From contig NZ_CP113975.1 of NCBI RefSeq assembly GCF_026870155.1, positions 5,022,001-5,086,000 on the forward strand: a stretch of 64,000 nucleotides of DNA, given 5' to 3'. Origin of the DNA: Flavobacterium marginilacus (lineage in GTDB: Bacteria > Bacteroidota > Bacteroidia > Flavobacteriales > Flavobacteriaceae). The notes below the pieces were generated by a model. The model did no database searches. It saw only the letters and a program-made list of their open reading frames with translations, and had not been told where the DNA came from. This document shows, one piece after another, positions 1 through 9,806 of the stretch; position 1 is the first letter of the stretch; each line of letters starts with the position of its first letter. The translations under genes and the position numbers were made by a program.

Positions 1-134
1 TGTTATGGAGATAATTTGTGACAAAATATTATATTCTGATTTAATCGCAAAGGTCGGAAAGTTTTAGGCAAAGTCTGCAAAATAATTAAACATCTGTGCA
101 AATCTGTTTAACCCATCAAATCCGCGGGTAATAA

Positions 135-1406
135 CTAAACTATTTCCAAAGCATTTACAACCACTTCATACACTTTATCCAATTGTACATCAGTAATTAC
201 ATATGGTGGTAAAATATAAACAATATTCCCAACAGGTCTCAAAATCACACCATTTTCAATAAAAAAATCGTAAAGCTTGTTACGTAGCGTTCCATAATAA
301 CTCGCCGAAGTTTCTGTTTTTATTTCCAATGCAAAAATAACGCCCAGCACTCTAGTAGTAGTAACCATCGGATGGCTTTCAGTCTTTTTTTGAAATTCTA
401 AATGTCTCTTATGAATTCGGATTAAATTTTGCTGCATTTCTTCGGTTTCGAGCAAAGATAAACTAGCCAATGCGGCAGCACAGCCTGTAGGATTAGCGGT
501 AAAAGTATGTCCGTGGAATAATGCCTTATTGATATCCTCGTCATAAAAAGCATCAAAAAGATCTTGGGTAAAAGTAGTAATTGCCATCGGGATGGTTCCG
601 CCTGTCAATGCTTTGGAGAGACACATCATATCTGGCTTTAGTTCCAAATAATCGCAGGCAAATGTTTTTCCGGTTTTGCCGAAACCTGTCATCACTTCGT
701 CTGCTATTGTTAGCACATCATTATCTTGGCAGATTTTAAGCAGTTGATCTAATGTTTCGGGTTCATACATCACCATTCCAGCAGCTCCCTGCACCAAGGG
801 TTCAAATATAAATCCTGCACAATTATTGTTTTTGATTACTTCATTCAGCCTATCAAAACTTAATTGTTCCTGCCCTTTCACCGGTACAGGAATCCGGACC
901 ACATCAATAAACATTCCTTGAAAAGCCTGCGTATAAAACGAAATGCCGCTTGCTGCCATTGCCGCAAAAGTATCACCATGAAAAGCATTTTCGAAAGCAA
1001 TAATAGTTGTTCTCTTTTGCCCTTTATTATAAAAATTCTGCAGAGCTACTTTAATCGCTACTTCAACAGATGTGGAACCATTATCGGAAAAAAATACTTT
1101 CTTTTGGTTATCTGGTAAAATGGCCAGCAGCTTTTCAGCCAAAACAATGGCAGGTTCATGCGTAAATCCTCCAAACAAAACGTGTTCCAGCGTAGTCAGT
1201 TGCTTGTAAATCGCATCAGCAATAAACTTATTGGAATGTCCGTAAGGATTAACCCACCATGAAGCGATGGCATCAACATATTCTTTATTGTTTTCGTCCC
1301 AAAGTAATGCTCCTTCTCCTTTAGTTATCGCAATGGGAATTGCTGCTGTTTTGTGCTGCGTATATGGATGCCAAAGATACTGGCTGTCTTTTTCGATTAA
1401 AGTCAT
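135..1406 (-). CDS. bioA: Adenosylmethionine-8-amino-7-oxononanoate aminotransferase
   Basis: This is the PLP-dependent class III aminotransferase that converts 8-amino-7-oxononanoate (KAPA) to 7,8-diaminononanoate in biotin synthesis, in the cytoplasm, normally with S-adenosylmethionine as amino donor. The 423-residue length fits the family. Visible features are the substrate-pocket WHPYTQ near residue 12, ASWWVNPYGH at 48-57, the PLP aspartate in ADEV (D236), the Schiff-base lysine in LSKALTGG (K265) and GHTFTANP at 299-306, which is typical of BioA and not of other class III enzymes. The next gene upstream on the same strand is bioD, about 97 bp away, which supports the pathway call. The ATG start precedes MTLIEKDSQYLWHP, a normal BioA N-terminus. 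Confidence 0.96.
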   Translation of the reverse strand: MTLIEKDSQYLWHPYTQHKTAAIPIAITKGEGALLWDENNKEYVDAIASWWVNPYGHSNKFIADAIYKQLTTLEHVLFGGFTHEPAIVLAEKLLAILPDNQKKVFFSDNGSTSVEVAIKVALQNFYNKGQKRTTIIAFENAFHGDTFAAMAASGISFYTQAFQGMFIDVVRIPVPVKGQEQLSFDRLNEVIKNNNCAGFIFEPLVQGAAGMVMYEPETLDQLLKICQDNDVLTIADEVMTGFGKTGKTFACDYLELKPDMMCLSKALTGGTIPMAITTFTQDLFDAFYDEDINKALFHGHTFTANPTGCAAALASLSLLETEEMQQNLIRIHKRHLEFQKKTESHPMVTTTRVLGVIFALEIKTETSASYYGTLRNKLYDFFIENGVILRPVGNIVYILPPYVITDVQLDKVYEVVVNALEIV

Positions 1407-1503
1407 TTGATTTCAGATTATTGATTAACGATTTATGATTTTAGATTGGTATTACAAACAAATCGTTAGAACTTAGTATTGATTTTTGACATTGATCTTG
1501 TCA

Positions 1504-2121
1504 TTATAATTGTAAAAGTTGATCACGAAACCTATCTGCATATTCTTTGATAACATTTTTATCAAAATAAGGCTCCTGTTCTATTCTACCGATACATTTG
1601 AGGCGTGTTTTATTCAGAATAATAGATTCAGTAGATTTATTTTCATCTCCCGAAAAAACAATTCCTCCTATCGCTATTTTACGATTAAGCAAAGATTCAA
1701 TTGTAAGCAAGGTATGATTAATACTCCCTAGGTAATGTCTTGACACCACAATCACTTTATAATCAGGCTGAATCAAATCAATAACGCATTCTGAATCGTT
1801 CAATGGAACAAAAATACCTCCTGCTCCTTCTATAACCAGGCGGTTATCAGTTTTCGGTTCTTTTATTTTCTGCAAATCAATAACAACACCATCAATTTCT
1901 GCAGCAAGGTGCGGACTTGCAGGTGTATTTAATGCATATGCATTCGCATGAAATTTTGACTTAGTATTAGAGACATAAGATTCTACCTTATGGCTATCAG
2001 AATTATCCAGATCACCTGCTTGGATTGGTTTCCAGTAATCAGCCCCGAGAGCTTCGACAATAATAGCTGAGGCAATAGTCTTGCCTACATCGGTAGAAAT
2101 TCCTGTGATGAATAGTTTCAT
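1504..2121 (-). CDS. bioD: ATP-dependent dethiobiotin synthetase
   Basis: The enzyme closes the ureido ring of dethiobiotin from diaminononanoate, CO2 and ATP, the step after BioA. The protein is 205 residues and begins MKLFITGISTDVGKT; the GxxTDVGKT P-loop at residues 7-15 is the BioD signature. YWKPIQAG at about 29-36 matches the family's YWKPVQ motif, and IEGAGG near residue 98 is the second conserved motif. It lies directly upstream of bioA in the same orientation. bioF is about 2.2 kb further upstream, beyond an unrelated three-gene block. No BioC or BioH homologue is visible in the window. Confidence 0.94.
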   Translation of the reverse strand: MKLFITGISTDVGKTIASAIIVEALGADYWKPIQAGDLDNSDSHKVESYVSNTKSKFHANAYALNTPASPHLAAEIDGVVIDLQKIKEPKTDNRLVIEGAGGIFVPLNDSECVIDLIQPDYKVIVVSRHYLGSINHTLLTIESLLNRKIAIGGIVFSGDENKSTESIILNKTRLKCIGRIEQEPYFDKNVIKEYADRFRDQLLQL

Positions 2122-2220
2122 AGATTTTTATTTCGCAAAGTTTTAAATTACTCTTCGCATATCATCTTGTTTTTTTGTGAATCTTTGAGTTATACCATTT
2201 AGAAGCACAAAAATACCAAT

Positions 2221-2250
2221 AAAAAAACAAACCCATCATTACAATGGGTT
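2221..2250 (-). terminator. Rho-independent terminator after the sigma-factor operon
   Basis: A seven-base-pair stem, AACCCAT paired with ATGGGTT, is followed on the minus strand by a T-rich run. It lies just past the stop of the membrane protein gene, so it ends the TraB-sigma-membrane protein transcript before bioD. Confidence 0.7.
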
Positions 2251-2258
2251 ACGTTTTA

Positions 2259-2867
2259 TTATTCTTCTTTTAATTCATCAAGAACTTTCCGAATTTCTTT
2301 GGCATACTTTCCATAAAAAAAGTGCACCCACCATTCGAGAGCTAAACCCATAAATAGGATTGAAAAAATAACGACTGAAAATGTAGTAATCAAAAAGGGA
2401 GTACTATTTATTCCTTTAGCAAAAAAATCAGGAATTTTATAATGCATAAACCCTAATAAAAACAATATAAGAAATGGTATTAATGCAAATCCGAAAGTTT
2501 TATACAGCTCCATATTCAGCCTAATGTCAAAATAAGTTTCATACAAACTGTCTTTGGTGTTTAAAGTAGTCTTGTCTAATCTTTTATAAAACATAAATAA
2601 CTTCACCAAATAATAAATGCAAACTGCCACAAATATGGAGAAAAGTAAATAGAATCCAGCAAATGCATTCACAGGAAAATCAAAAATGACAGGAACAAAT
2701 CCAATCAATACAATGGAAATGATTTGATAGAAAAATTCCTTTTTTGAGTTGTTTTTAATTATTTCCAAAGGCATATTTGCCGAATTTATTTTATCCAAAT
2801 GGGTAGGAAGAGTTACATTTTCAGTTTTTTCATTCTTCCAAGCTGATTGTATATCGTTAAAGTCCAT
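2259..2867 (-). CDS. Membrane protein encoded with an ECF sigma factor; possible anti-sigma partner
   Basis: I do not recognise a named family. The 202-residue protein has a hydrophilic N-terminus (DFNDIQSAWKNEK) and about four hydrophobic segments near residues 45-62, 65-92, 122-142 and 152-176. The short cytosolic C-terminus is charged. Its start overlaps the 3' end of the sigma-factor gene by 11 bp, implying translational coupling. Small membrane proteins placed directly after ECF sigma genes are often anti-sigma factors, so a regulatory role is plausible. That is inference from context: no zinc-binding anti-sigma motif is present and the topology is unlike classical FecR or RsiW proteins. 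Confidence 0.7.
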   Translation of the reverse strand: MDFNDIQSAWKNEKTENVTLPTHLDKINSANMPLEIIKNNSKKEFFYQIISIVLIGFVPVIFDFPVNAFAGFYLLFSIFVAVCIYYLVKLFMFYKRLDKTTLNTKDSLYETYFDIRLNMELYKTFGFALIPFLILFLLGFMHYKIPDFFAKGINSTPFLITTFSVVIFSILFMGLALEWWVHFFYGKYAKEIRKVLDELKEE

Positions 2868-3360
2868 AACCTTGTTTTTTTATAATTTCTTTTAATTTAT
2901 CTTTTGCTCTGTTCAATTTAACCCTTGCATTTCCTTCTGAAATACCCAAATTAACTCCTATTTCTTTATGTGAAAATCCCTCAAGCTGATAGAAAATAAT
3001 AGCTTTGTCAATTTTGTCCAATTCCTGAACAGCTTTATAAAAATGATGAAGCTGACTTTCTTTGTGATCAGAATCGCTTTCTTCTTCCTTGATATTTTCA
3101 GATGCTATTTCGTATTTATCAACTTTTCGTTTTTCCTTTTTCAAAAAAACAATTGATGTATTAATTGCCACTCTGTACATCCAAGTCGAAAATTGGCTTT
3201 CACCTTTAAAACTCTCATAGGCTTTCCAAAGCTGCAGGACAATCTCCTGAAACAGATCCTGCTGATCGTCCGGATTATCCATATACATCTTGGAAACCTT
3301 GTAGAGTATTCCTTTGTGCTGCTCAATTCGGTTTAAAAATTCCTGCTCTTTAGTTTTCAA
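2857..3360 (-). CDS. ECF-type RNA polymerase sigma factor
   Basis: This is a sigma-70 family factor of the extracytoplasmic-function type, 167 residues, with only regions 2 and 4. Region 2 includes DDQQDLFQEIVLQLW (31-45) and the -10-recognition stretch FSTWMYRVAIN (57-67). Region 4 ends with a helix-turn-helix at about 131-152 (HKEIGVNLGISEGNARVKLN). The linker at 80-105 is acidic. The gene begins 4 bp after the TraB/GumN gene and overlaps the following membrane protein gene, so the three are almost certainly one operon. The regulon and inducing signal cannot be read from the sequence. Co-transcription with a secreted protein and a membrane protein suggests an envelope signal. Confidence 0.93.
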   Translation of the reverse strand: MKTKEQEFLNRIEQHKGILYKVSKMYMDNPDDQQDLFQEIVLQLWKAYESFKGESQFSTWMYRVAINTSIVFLKKEKRKVDKYEIASENIKEEESDSDHKESQLHHFYKAVQELDKIDKAIIFYQLEGFSHKEIGVNLGISEGNARVKLNRAKDKLKEIIKKQGYGL

Positions 3361-3364
3361 AATT

Positions 3365-4222
3365 TTAATTCATTATAGGTTTTACTGTATATCCAGCCTT
3401 CTTTAATAAATTGATTACTCCAAGATCTCCTGCTAAATGTGCCGACCCCACTGCAAAGAAGACACTTTCTTTTTGCATCATTTCAGGCATTATTTTCAAC
3501 CAATTCACATTTCTGTTATTCAATAATGTTTCTTTAGTAGTTGCGGACATCAATTCTTTGTCTGTTGTCATTGCATAAAGCCCATCTATATTTTCACTAG
3601 TATATTCTTTTATCATGGTTTCAGTCATATTGCTATCAATCTTTTGCAAATAAGCGATCAATTCATCCTCAGTAAATGATTTGCTTAAAATATCCAATTG
3701 CTCTGTAGCTTTTTCGAGTCCAACAATTGGTTTATTGCTTTCTTTGGCTTTAGCAAGAAATTCCATTTCATAAAATTTTAAATCGGTACAGCCAAACGAT
3801 TTCATAAACAATAAACTCATAACCGTTTCCAGAGTATAGCTGTCAACCTGAGCCAAAGTAAGTCCTCCGTTATTTTTTAACACTTCTTCCAATTGTACAA
3901 TTTGTTTTGTGGACAATGTTTTAGACAAAGGTTCTTTACCAACTGCTGCCTGTTGAACTATTTTCAACTCGTCGACATCACTCATATTAATTTCTAAAAC
4001 CAGTTTCGCAGTTTTCGCAAAAGCGTCTGCAGTTTTAGGTTTCATCACAAAGTCTTTTCCGCAAATCATGTGAATGGTTCCAAAAAGATAGGATGGTTTT
4101 ACCAATCCATTACCCGATACTTCCCACAATACCGAATTTTCATTTTTTTGAGTTTGCGCATTAACTGCAAAATTAAAGGCTAATACTGTGACAGCTACAA
4201 TTGATTTAAATACATTTTTCAT
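3365..4222 (-). CDS. TraB/GumN family secreted protein
   Basis: The 285-residue protein starts with a Sec signal peptide ending ...NFAVNAQ (about residue 23). It carries the two histidine motifs of the TraB/GumN family: FGTIHM at 47-52 and GSAHL at 259-263, plus ESVFFAVGSAH near the C-terminus. The family is related to the TIKI/erythromycin-esterase-like metalloprotease fold; bacterial members are poorly characterised, so an envelope hydrolase role is only inferred. It is the first gene of the operon with the ECF sigma factor 4 bp downstream. bioF ends about 90 bp upstream on the same strand, so read-through from bioF is possible. Confidence 0.88.
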   Translation of the reverse strand: MKNVFKSIVAVTVLAFNFAVNAQTQKNENSVLWEVSGNGLVKPSYLFGTIHMICGKDFVMKPKTADAFAKTAKLVLEINMSDVDELKIVQQAAVGKEPLSKTLSTKQIVQLEEVLKNNGGLTLAQVDSYTLETVMSLLFMKSFGCTDLKFYEMEFLAKAKESNKPIVGLEKATEQLDILSKSFTEDELIAYLQKIDSNMTETMIKEYTSENIDGLYAMTTDKELMSATTKETLLNNRNVNWLKIMPEMMQKESVFFAVGSAHLAGDLGVINLLKKAGYTVKPIMN

Positions 4223-4312
4223 AATTTGTTTGTTTTTTGATTGATGATTGATTTTTTTACGACTCGTAAGTAATCAAACAATTAAAACGTTACAAAAAAA
4301 TATAATGTTTTT

Positions 4313-5458
4313 TTAAAGAAGTGAGGAAAAGCAGGCAATTAGAGATGAAATTTCTTCTTTTGAATTGAAGCTATGGATACAAAAACGCAGTCGTTCCTGC
4401 CCTTCAGGAACTGTAGGTGAAAGAATCGCTTTGACGTCAAAACCATTTTGCTGAAGCGAAGCAGCAATGCTTTTTACCTTTTTATTTCCAGGAACGATGG
4501 CACTTTGTATTGCCGATTTGCTTCGGATAAAAATCGGACTCAAACACAACATTTTTTTCACCTGATTAAAAAAAACAATATTCTCCCGAAGAGTTTCAAT
4601 CGCTTGTTTATCTTTTTCCAAATGATGGTAACCCATTAAAATAGCAGCAACCGAATGAGGAGAAAGTCCCGTGCTGTAAATAAAACTTCGGGCAAAATTA
4701 ACGAGGTACGATTTTAATGTTGATGAACCCAAGACCACTGCTCCATGACACCCCAAGCCTTTACCAAAAGTCATAATTCGGGCAAATATTTTGTCTTGTA
4801 AATGCAGATACTGAATCAATCCTTCACCTTTGTCACCGAAAACGCCTAAAGCATGGGCTTCGTCAACAACCAAATAACAATTGTATTTCTCCGAAACAGC
4901 TGTTAATTCTTCCATATTAGGGCAATCACCATCCATCGAAAAAACCGATTCGGTCACAATGTAAATAATCAGTTGAGAGATATCTGTTATGGCTTTGGAA
5001 ATTAATCGCTCCAAATCCTCAAAATCATTGTGCTTGAATTTATAGGATTTAGCATTCGATAATTGTATTCCATCCCGAATCGAAGCATGACAGAGTTCAT
5101 CATACAAAATCAAATCGCCTTTTTGGGGAACGGAGCTAAAAAAACCAACATTAGCATCGTAACCGGAATTAAAAAGCAAAGCCGACTCCGACTGATGAAA
5201 TTGGGCAATATGATTTTCTGTTTCAGAATATAAAACATGATTCCCAGAAATCAATCGTGATCCGGTTGCACCATTACTTTTTATGTTATGATCCAATAAA
5301 AATTGATGGACTGCATCGAAAATTGCTTCCGATTTTGAAAAACCGATATAATCATTCGAAGAAAAATCAATTAAGTCATTAGGTTTTGGAAGTAACCTAA
5401 GTGATTTATTTTTCTTTCTGGTTTCGAGTTTATCGGTAAGGTTTTTTGGAAAATTCAT
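4313..5458 (-). CDS. bioF: 8-amino-7-oxononanoate synthase
   Basis: This PLP enzyme of the alpha-oxoamine synthase family condenses pimeloyl-thioester with L-alanine to form KAPA, the substrate of BioA. It has 381 residues, the usual size. SSNDYIGF at 33-40, SGNH at 71-74 and VVDEAHALG at 197-205 (D199 contacts the PLP ring) are present, and the Schiff-base lysine is in TFGKGLG (K233). The related glycine C-acetyltransferase is an alternative on motifs alone, but bioD and bioA downstream on the same strand favour BioF. Just upstream lies a 259-bp nested inverted repeat, so its promoter region is short or has been altered. Confidence 0.93.
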   Translation of the reverse strand: MNFPKNLTDKLETRKKNKSLRLLPKPNDLIDFSSNDYIGFSKSEAIFDAVHQFLLDHNIKSNGATGSRLISGNHVLYSETENHIAQFHQSESALLFNSGYDANVGFFSSVPQKGDLILYDELCHASIRDGIQLSNAKSYKFKHNDFEDLERLISKAITDISQLIIYIVTESVFSMDGDCPNMEELTAVSEKYNCYLVVDEAHALGVFGDKGEGLIQYLHLQDKIFARIMTFGKGLGCHGAVVLGSSTLKSYLVNFARSFIYSTGLSPHSVAAILMGYHHLEKDKQAIETLRENIVFFNQVKKMLCLSPIFIRSKSAIQSAIVPGNKKVKSIAASLQQNGFDVKAILSPTVPEGQERLRFCIHSFNSKEEISSLIACFSSLL

Positions 5459-5496
5459 AAAACAAAGTTATGAAAACCAATCCTATTTTTATTAAA

Positions 5497-5755
5497 AGAC
5501 CTAACAGGTTTTAAAAACATAAGTGTTCGGAAGAGTTGAATACGACAAGAAACGCCCTATTTTACGTAATATTGTCATTCCGAGGAACGAGGAATCTCCG
5601 TTAGAAGCTCGACAAAGATTGGGGATTTTGATTGCGGAATTACTTGCAGAGATTCCTCGTTCCTCGGAATGACCTACTTTGGGGGTAATATGTTGACGAA
5701 ATATATAGCTTTTGAAGTCTTCCGAACACTTATGTTTTTAAAACCTGTTAGGTCT
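5497..5755. repeat. 259-bp nested inverted repeat, MITE-like
   Basis: The outer arms are perfect 38-bp inverted repeats (5497-5534 and 5718-5755). The sequence begins AGACCTAACAGGTTTT and includes AAGTGTTCGGAAGA. Inside it is a second perfect pair of 25 bp (5574-5598 and 5649-5673), containing CATTCCGAGGAACGAGGAAT. No reading frame spans it. The architecture resembles a non-autonomous miniature element or a compound palindromic repeat. It lies between the bioF start and a decayed gene remnant. Confidence 0.85.
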
Positions 5756-5762
5756 GTTTATC

Positions 5763-5999
5763 TTATTCACTAACCCCATCCGCCTTCTTCATTTTCTCCT
5801 CAGCTTTTTTAGCTGCTATTGCTTTTCCAATCGTAAGACCAGCCGTTATGTACAAGGAACGATTAAACTGGTTTGGACTGTCCTCACCCTTTAAAAGCGG
5901 AACCAAACCGTGATAGTATTGCAAGCCAAGGTTTATGCCGTATTTTCCCGTCTTTAATCCAGAAATAGCAAAAAAACATACTTTTTCAGCAGACCCAAA
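5763..5999 (-). pseudogene. C-terminal remnant of an outer-membrane beta-barrel protein
   Basis: The minus strand is open from a stop at 6000-6002 to a TAA at 5763-5765 but has no start codon at its 5' end. It would encode about 79 residues including KTGKYGINLGLQYYHGLVP and a lysine/glutamate-rich tail (AAKKAEEKMKKADG). Alternating polar and aromatic residues (GINLGLQYYHG, RSLYITAGLTIGKAIA) look like the last two strands of a Bacteroidota outer-membrane barrel. The stop lies only 8 bp from the edge of the nested inverted repeat. The N-terminal part of the gene is absent, so I read it as a decayed fragment. Confidence 0.6.
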
Positions 6000-6072
6000 T
6001 TAGGGCAGACTCAATGTCTTTTAAACTTTCAGGCAAGAAAAAACAACAATTTTTACCATCAGACAATTTTAA

Positions 6073-6104
6073 ACAAAAAAAATGCCCGACCTAAGCCGAG
6101 CATT
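6073..6104 (-). terminator. Rho-independent terminator of the atpD-atpC operon
   Basis: A ten-base-pair stem (AATGCTCGGC, loop TTAG, GTCGGGCATT on the minus strand) is followed by a run of T residues. It begins 24 bp after the atpC stop codon. Confidence 0.88.
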
Positions 6105-6127
6105 TTAATTTATTAATTCTGAATATC

Positions 6128-6409
6128 TTAGTCTGCTAAAACAATTACCTTATTGTCTTTTAACTCAAGAGTTCCAGAGGCAATTTCCAAAGTATAATTC
6201 TGATCATTAATCTTTGTAAACAAACCTGCTGCCTCTTCGCTTAAATCAAAACTAGGAGCTGTAATATTAACCGTTCCTTTTTGCAGCAATGAAACTATTG
6301 GTGCGTGATTATTCAGCATTTGAAAACGTCCATCTATTCCCGGAACAGAAATAGAAGTGATTTCTCCTGAAAATAATTTCGCTTCTGGTGATACTATTTC
6401 TAAAATCAT
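6128..6409 (-). CDS. atpC: F1F0 ATP synthase epsilon subunit, short form
   Basis: This is the central-stalk subunit linking rotation to catalysis in F1. It has 93 residues and covers only the N-terminal beta-sandwich: LEIVSPEAKLFSGEITSISVPGIDG and the LNNHAPIVSLL motif near 31-41. The C-terminal helical hairpin (about 45 residues in E. coli), which acts as an inhibitory latch, is missing. A short epsilon is common in Bacteroidota as I recall, so this is not a local truncation: the stop is clean and a terminator follows. It is downstream of atpD with a gap of about 77 bp. The other ATP synthase genes are not in the window. Confidence 0.93.
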   Translation of the reverse strand: MILEIVSPEAKLFSGEITSISVPGIDGRFQMLNNHAPIVSLLQKGTVNITAPSFDLSEEAAGLFTKINDQNYTLEIASGTLELKDNKVIVLAD

Positions 6410-6486
6410 AATTTTTTAGTTAGTAGTTGATGGTTGATGGTTCGTCGTTGTTTTCTAACAACTGATAACTAACAACTGACAACCAA

Positions 6487-7998
<1,512 letters not shown>

Positions 7999-8079
7999 TT
8001 ATGTATTTATTAAATAGCTATTTAGGTTTATGAAATACAGACCATCGAAACACATCGAATGGATACTTTTTTCAGAGTG

Positions 8080-8109
8080 CAAAGATAATTTTTTAAAATA
8101 TAAAATCAA
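8080..8109 (-). promoter_or_regulatory. Flavobacterial promoter of atpD-atpC
   Basis: On the minus strand a TTG (8107-8109) is separated by 19 bp from TATCTTTG (8080-8087). This fits the Bacteroidota pattern TTG-N17-23-TAnnTTTG. It would give a leader of roughly 80 nt before the atpD ATG. Confidence 0.65.
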
Positions 8110-8200
8110 TATTTTTTTTATAAAATAAGCTAAATTTTTATCACATTGATTATTAAGCACTTTTATACTAACAAAACACTCCATTTTTATTATAAAATAG

Positions 8201-8232
8201 AAAAACCACCTCGCACAAAACGGGTGGTTTTA
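8201..8232 (-). terminator. Terminator after the SGNH lipoprotein gene
   Basis: AAAACCACC pairs with GGTGGTTTT around a ten-base loop, with A-rich and T-rich flanks on either side. It is 22 bp past the stop codon of the minus-strand lipoprotein gene. Confidence 0.8.
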
Positions 8233-8254
8233 AACATTATTTTGAAAATTTTAA

Positions 8255-9769
8255 TTACTGTATTGTTGCAGGAAATAAAGTCTGATATTGAGCCAAATCT
8301 ACATTTCTCAAAGTTGCTCCATATTTTGCATTAATAGAATTAATAAAAAGATTAGCTATAAAAGCATATCCTCTTGGGGTTGGATGAACTCCATCTAATG
8401 AAAAAGCACCTCCTGTCGCATAAGAAGCTGTCATTTGATAATTCCCAAAACGAACTCCTGCCGATGCCAATTGATCCATCGCTTTTTTAGTATCCACAAA
8501 AGCTAATCCTTTAGCCTCTGCTATTGCCGCAATAGTAACATTATAAGCATCTGTAGCAACTCTAACAGCTTCAATTTCTGAGGGAACTAGGATATGTTTA
8601 TCCAATAATGGAAAAGTAACTCCAAATTTATCTAATGGTGCTGGATATCCTGAAGCTCCCGCAATCACTGCTTTTGTAGACAACAAAACCAAATCAGCTT
8701 TTGTTGCTTGTCTTGCCTGTCCAAAAACCTGACCATAAACCGCCGCTTTTGCAGCACCTAAAGAGGGCGTAAAAGCTGCTGTTAATTGAGCTGACAAATT
8801 AGGTAAATTTTCATCCGAAATCAGCAAAGGGTTTGCTGCGGTAGCTGACAGCAGATTAATTCTATCACCGGCATTAAAAGCCGTTAATGCTTGCTTTAAA
8901 GGGCCATATAATTGAGCATTTAAAGCCGCAATCGCCGCCTCGCCCGCTGCCACATTCCCAAGACCAAGAACACTTGACGTAAGTGGATTATACGGAACAG
9001 TAGTAAAATGAGGAAGTGTAGTTATGTACGGCAAATTAGCCACTACTCCTTTTGCCCCTTTTGCAGTTAAATTTGTAACCAAAGTATTGTATGCAAAATC
9101 AAAAGTCGCAGTTGGCGTTATAGGATCTGTTCCATCACCGCCTGTAGTAGCAAAACCTAAAACATCATTTCCACCGATAAACAAAGAAAAGAAAGTTGGA
9201 GACTGCGCTAAAGCATCGGCCAAAACTGTAGTAGTCGGCGAAGAGGAGAAACGAGAAAAGTAAGGACTTGCTGTCGCAGGAGATGCAAATACTCCGGCTA
9301 TGTTCCCGTAACCTGGCGCAATTAAATGATAACTCTTAGCCCCTGGAACCCCCATATTACTAAACTGGCCAGACAAATGAGCCGTAATTGGAGTGCCGGA
9401 AATTCCTGTAACATTTATTGGTGATTTTGTTTTAGCATCAAAGTACAATCGAGTTGCAAACTGTGGAATTTGAACACCTCCATTAGAAAAACCACCTATA
9501 TTATCAACCATAAAAGGTGTTGTTACTGCAGTACCGCCTGCAGGCATAAATTGTTGAGCCAATATATTTACATAAGATGTTTCTTGAGCTTTCTTAAAAA
9601 GAGCGCCATCACTATATCCCGCAGCAAAGGAATCACCCAACGCTACATATTTTGCAAAAGAAGCTGAACCTGGAGTAACAGGAACTTCTGCAGCCACATC
9701 CTCATCATTATCGTTACATGCTGCAAAGCTTAAAGAAACCAACAGCAGCCATTTGAAATTTTTTATCAT
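8255..9769 (-). CDS. SGNH/GDSL-hydrolase-like lipoprotein
   Basis: The 504-residue protein starts with a lipoprotein signal (lipobox SFAAC, lipidated Cys18) followed by an acidic NDNDED stretch, so it should be membrane-anchored, perhaps surface-exposed. SGNH esterase blocks are visible: the nucleophile in VALGDSFAAG (S47), the oxyanion Asn in FIGGNDVLG (N201) and the Asp/His pair in DGVHPTPRGY near the C-terminus. The substrate is unknown; lipids or acylated glycans are typical for the family. It lies 37 bp downstream of the TonB-dependent receptor gene, so the two are probably co-transcribed and may act on the same substrate. That functional link is inference. Confidence 0.88.
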   Translation of the reverse strand: MIKNFKWLLLVSLSFAACNDNDEDVAAEVPVTPGSASFAKYVALGDSFAAGYSDGALFKKAQETSYVNILAQQFMPAGGTAVTTPFMVDNIGGFSNGGVQIPQFATRLYFDAKTKSPINVTGISGTPITAHLSGQFSNMGVPGAKSYHLIAPGYGNIAGVFASPATASPYFSRFSSSPTTTVLADALAQSPTFFSLFIGGNDVLGFATTGGDGTDPITPTATFDFAYNTLVTNLTAKGAKGVVANLPYITTLPHFTTVPYNPLTSSVLGLGNVAAGEAAIAALNAQLYGPLKQALTAFNAGDRINLLSATAANPLLISDENLPNLSAQLTAAFTPSLGAAKAAVYGQVFGQARQATKADLVLLSTKAVIAGASGYPAPLDKFGVTFPLLDKHILVPSEIEAVRVATDAYNVTIAAIAEAKGLAFVDTKKAMDQLASAGVRFGNYQMTASYATGGAFSLDGVHPTPRGYAFIANLFINSINAKYGATLRNVDLAQYQTLFPATIQ

Positions 9770-9806
9770 ACTAGTATATTTTTAAGTTCTTGACTTATCT
9801 TTTTAA

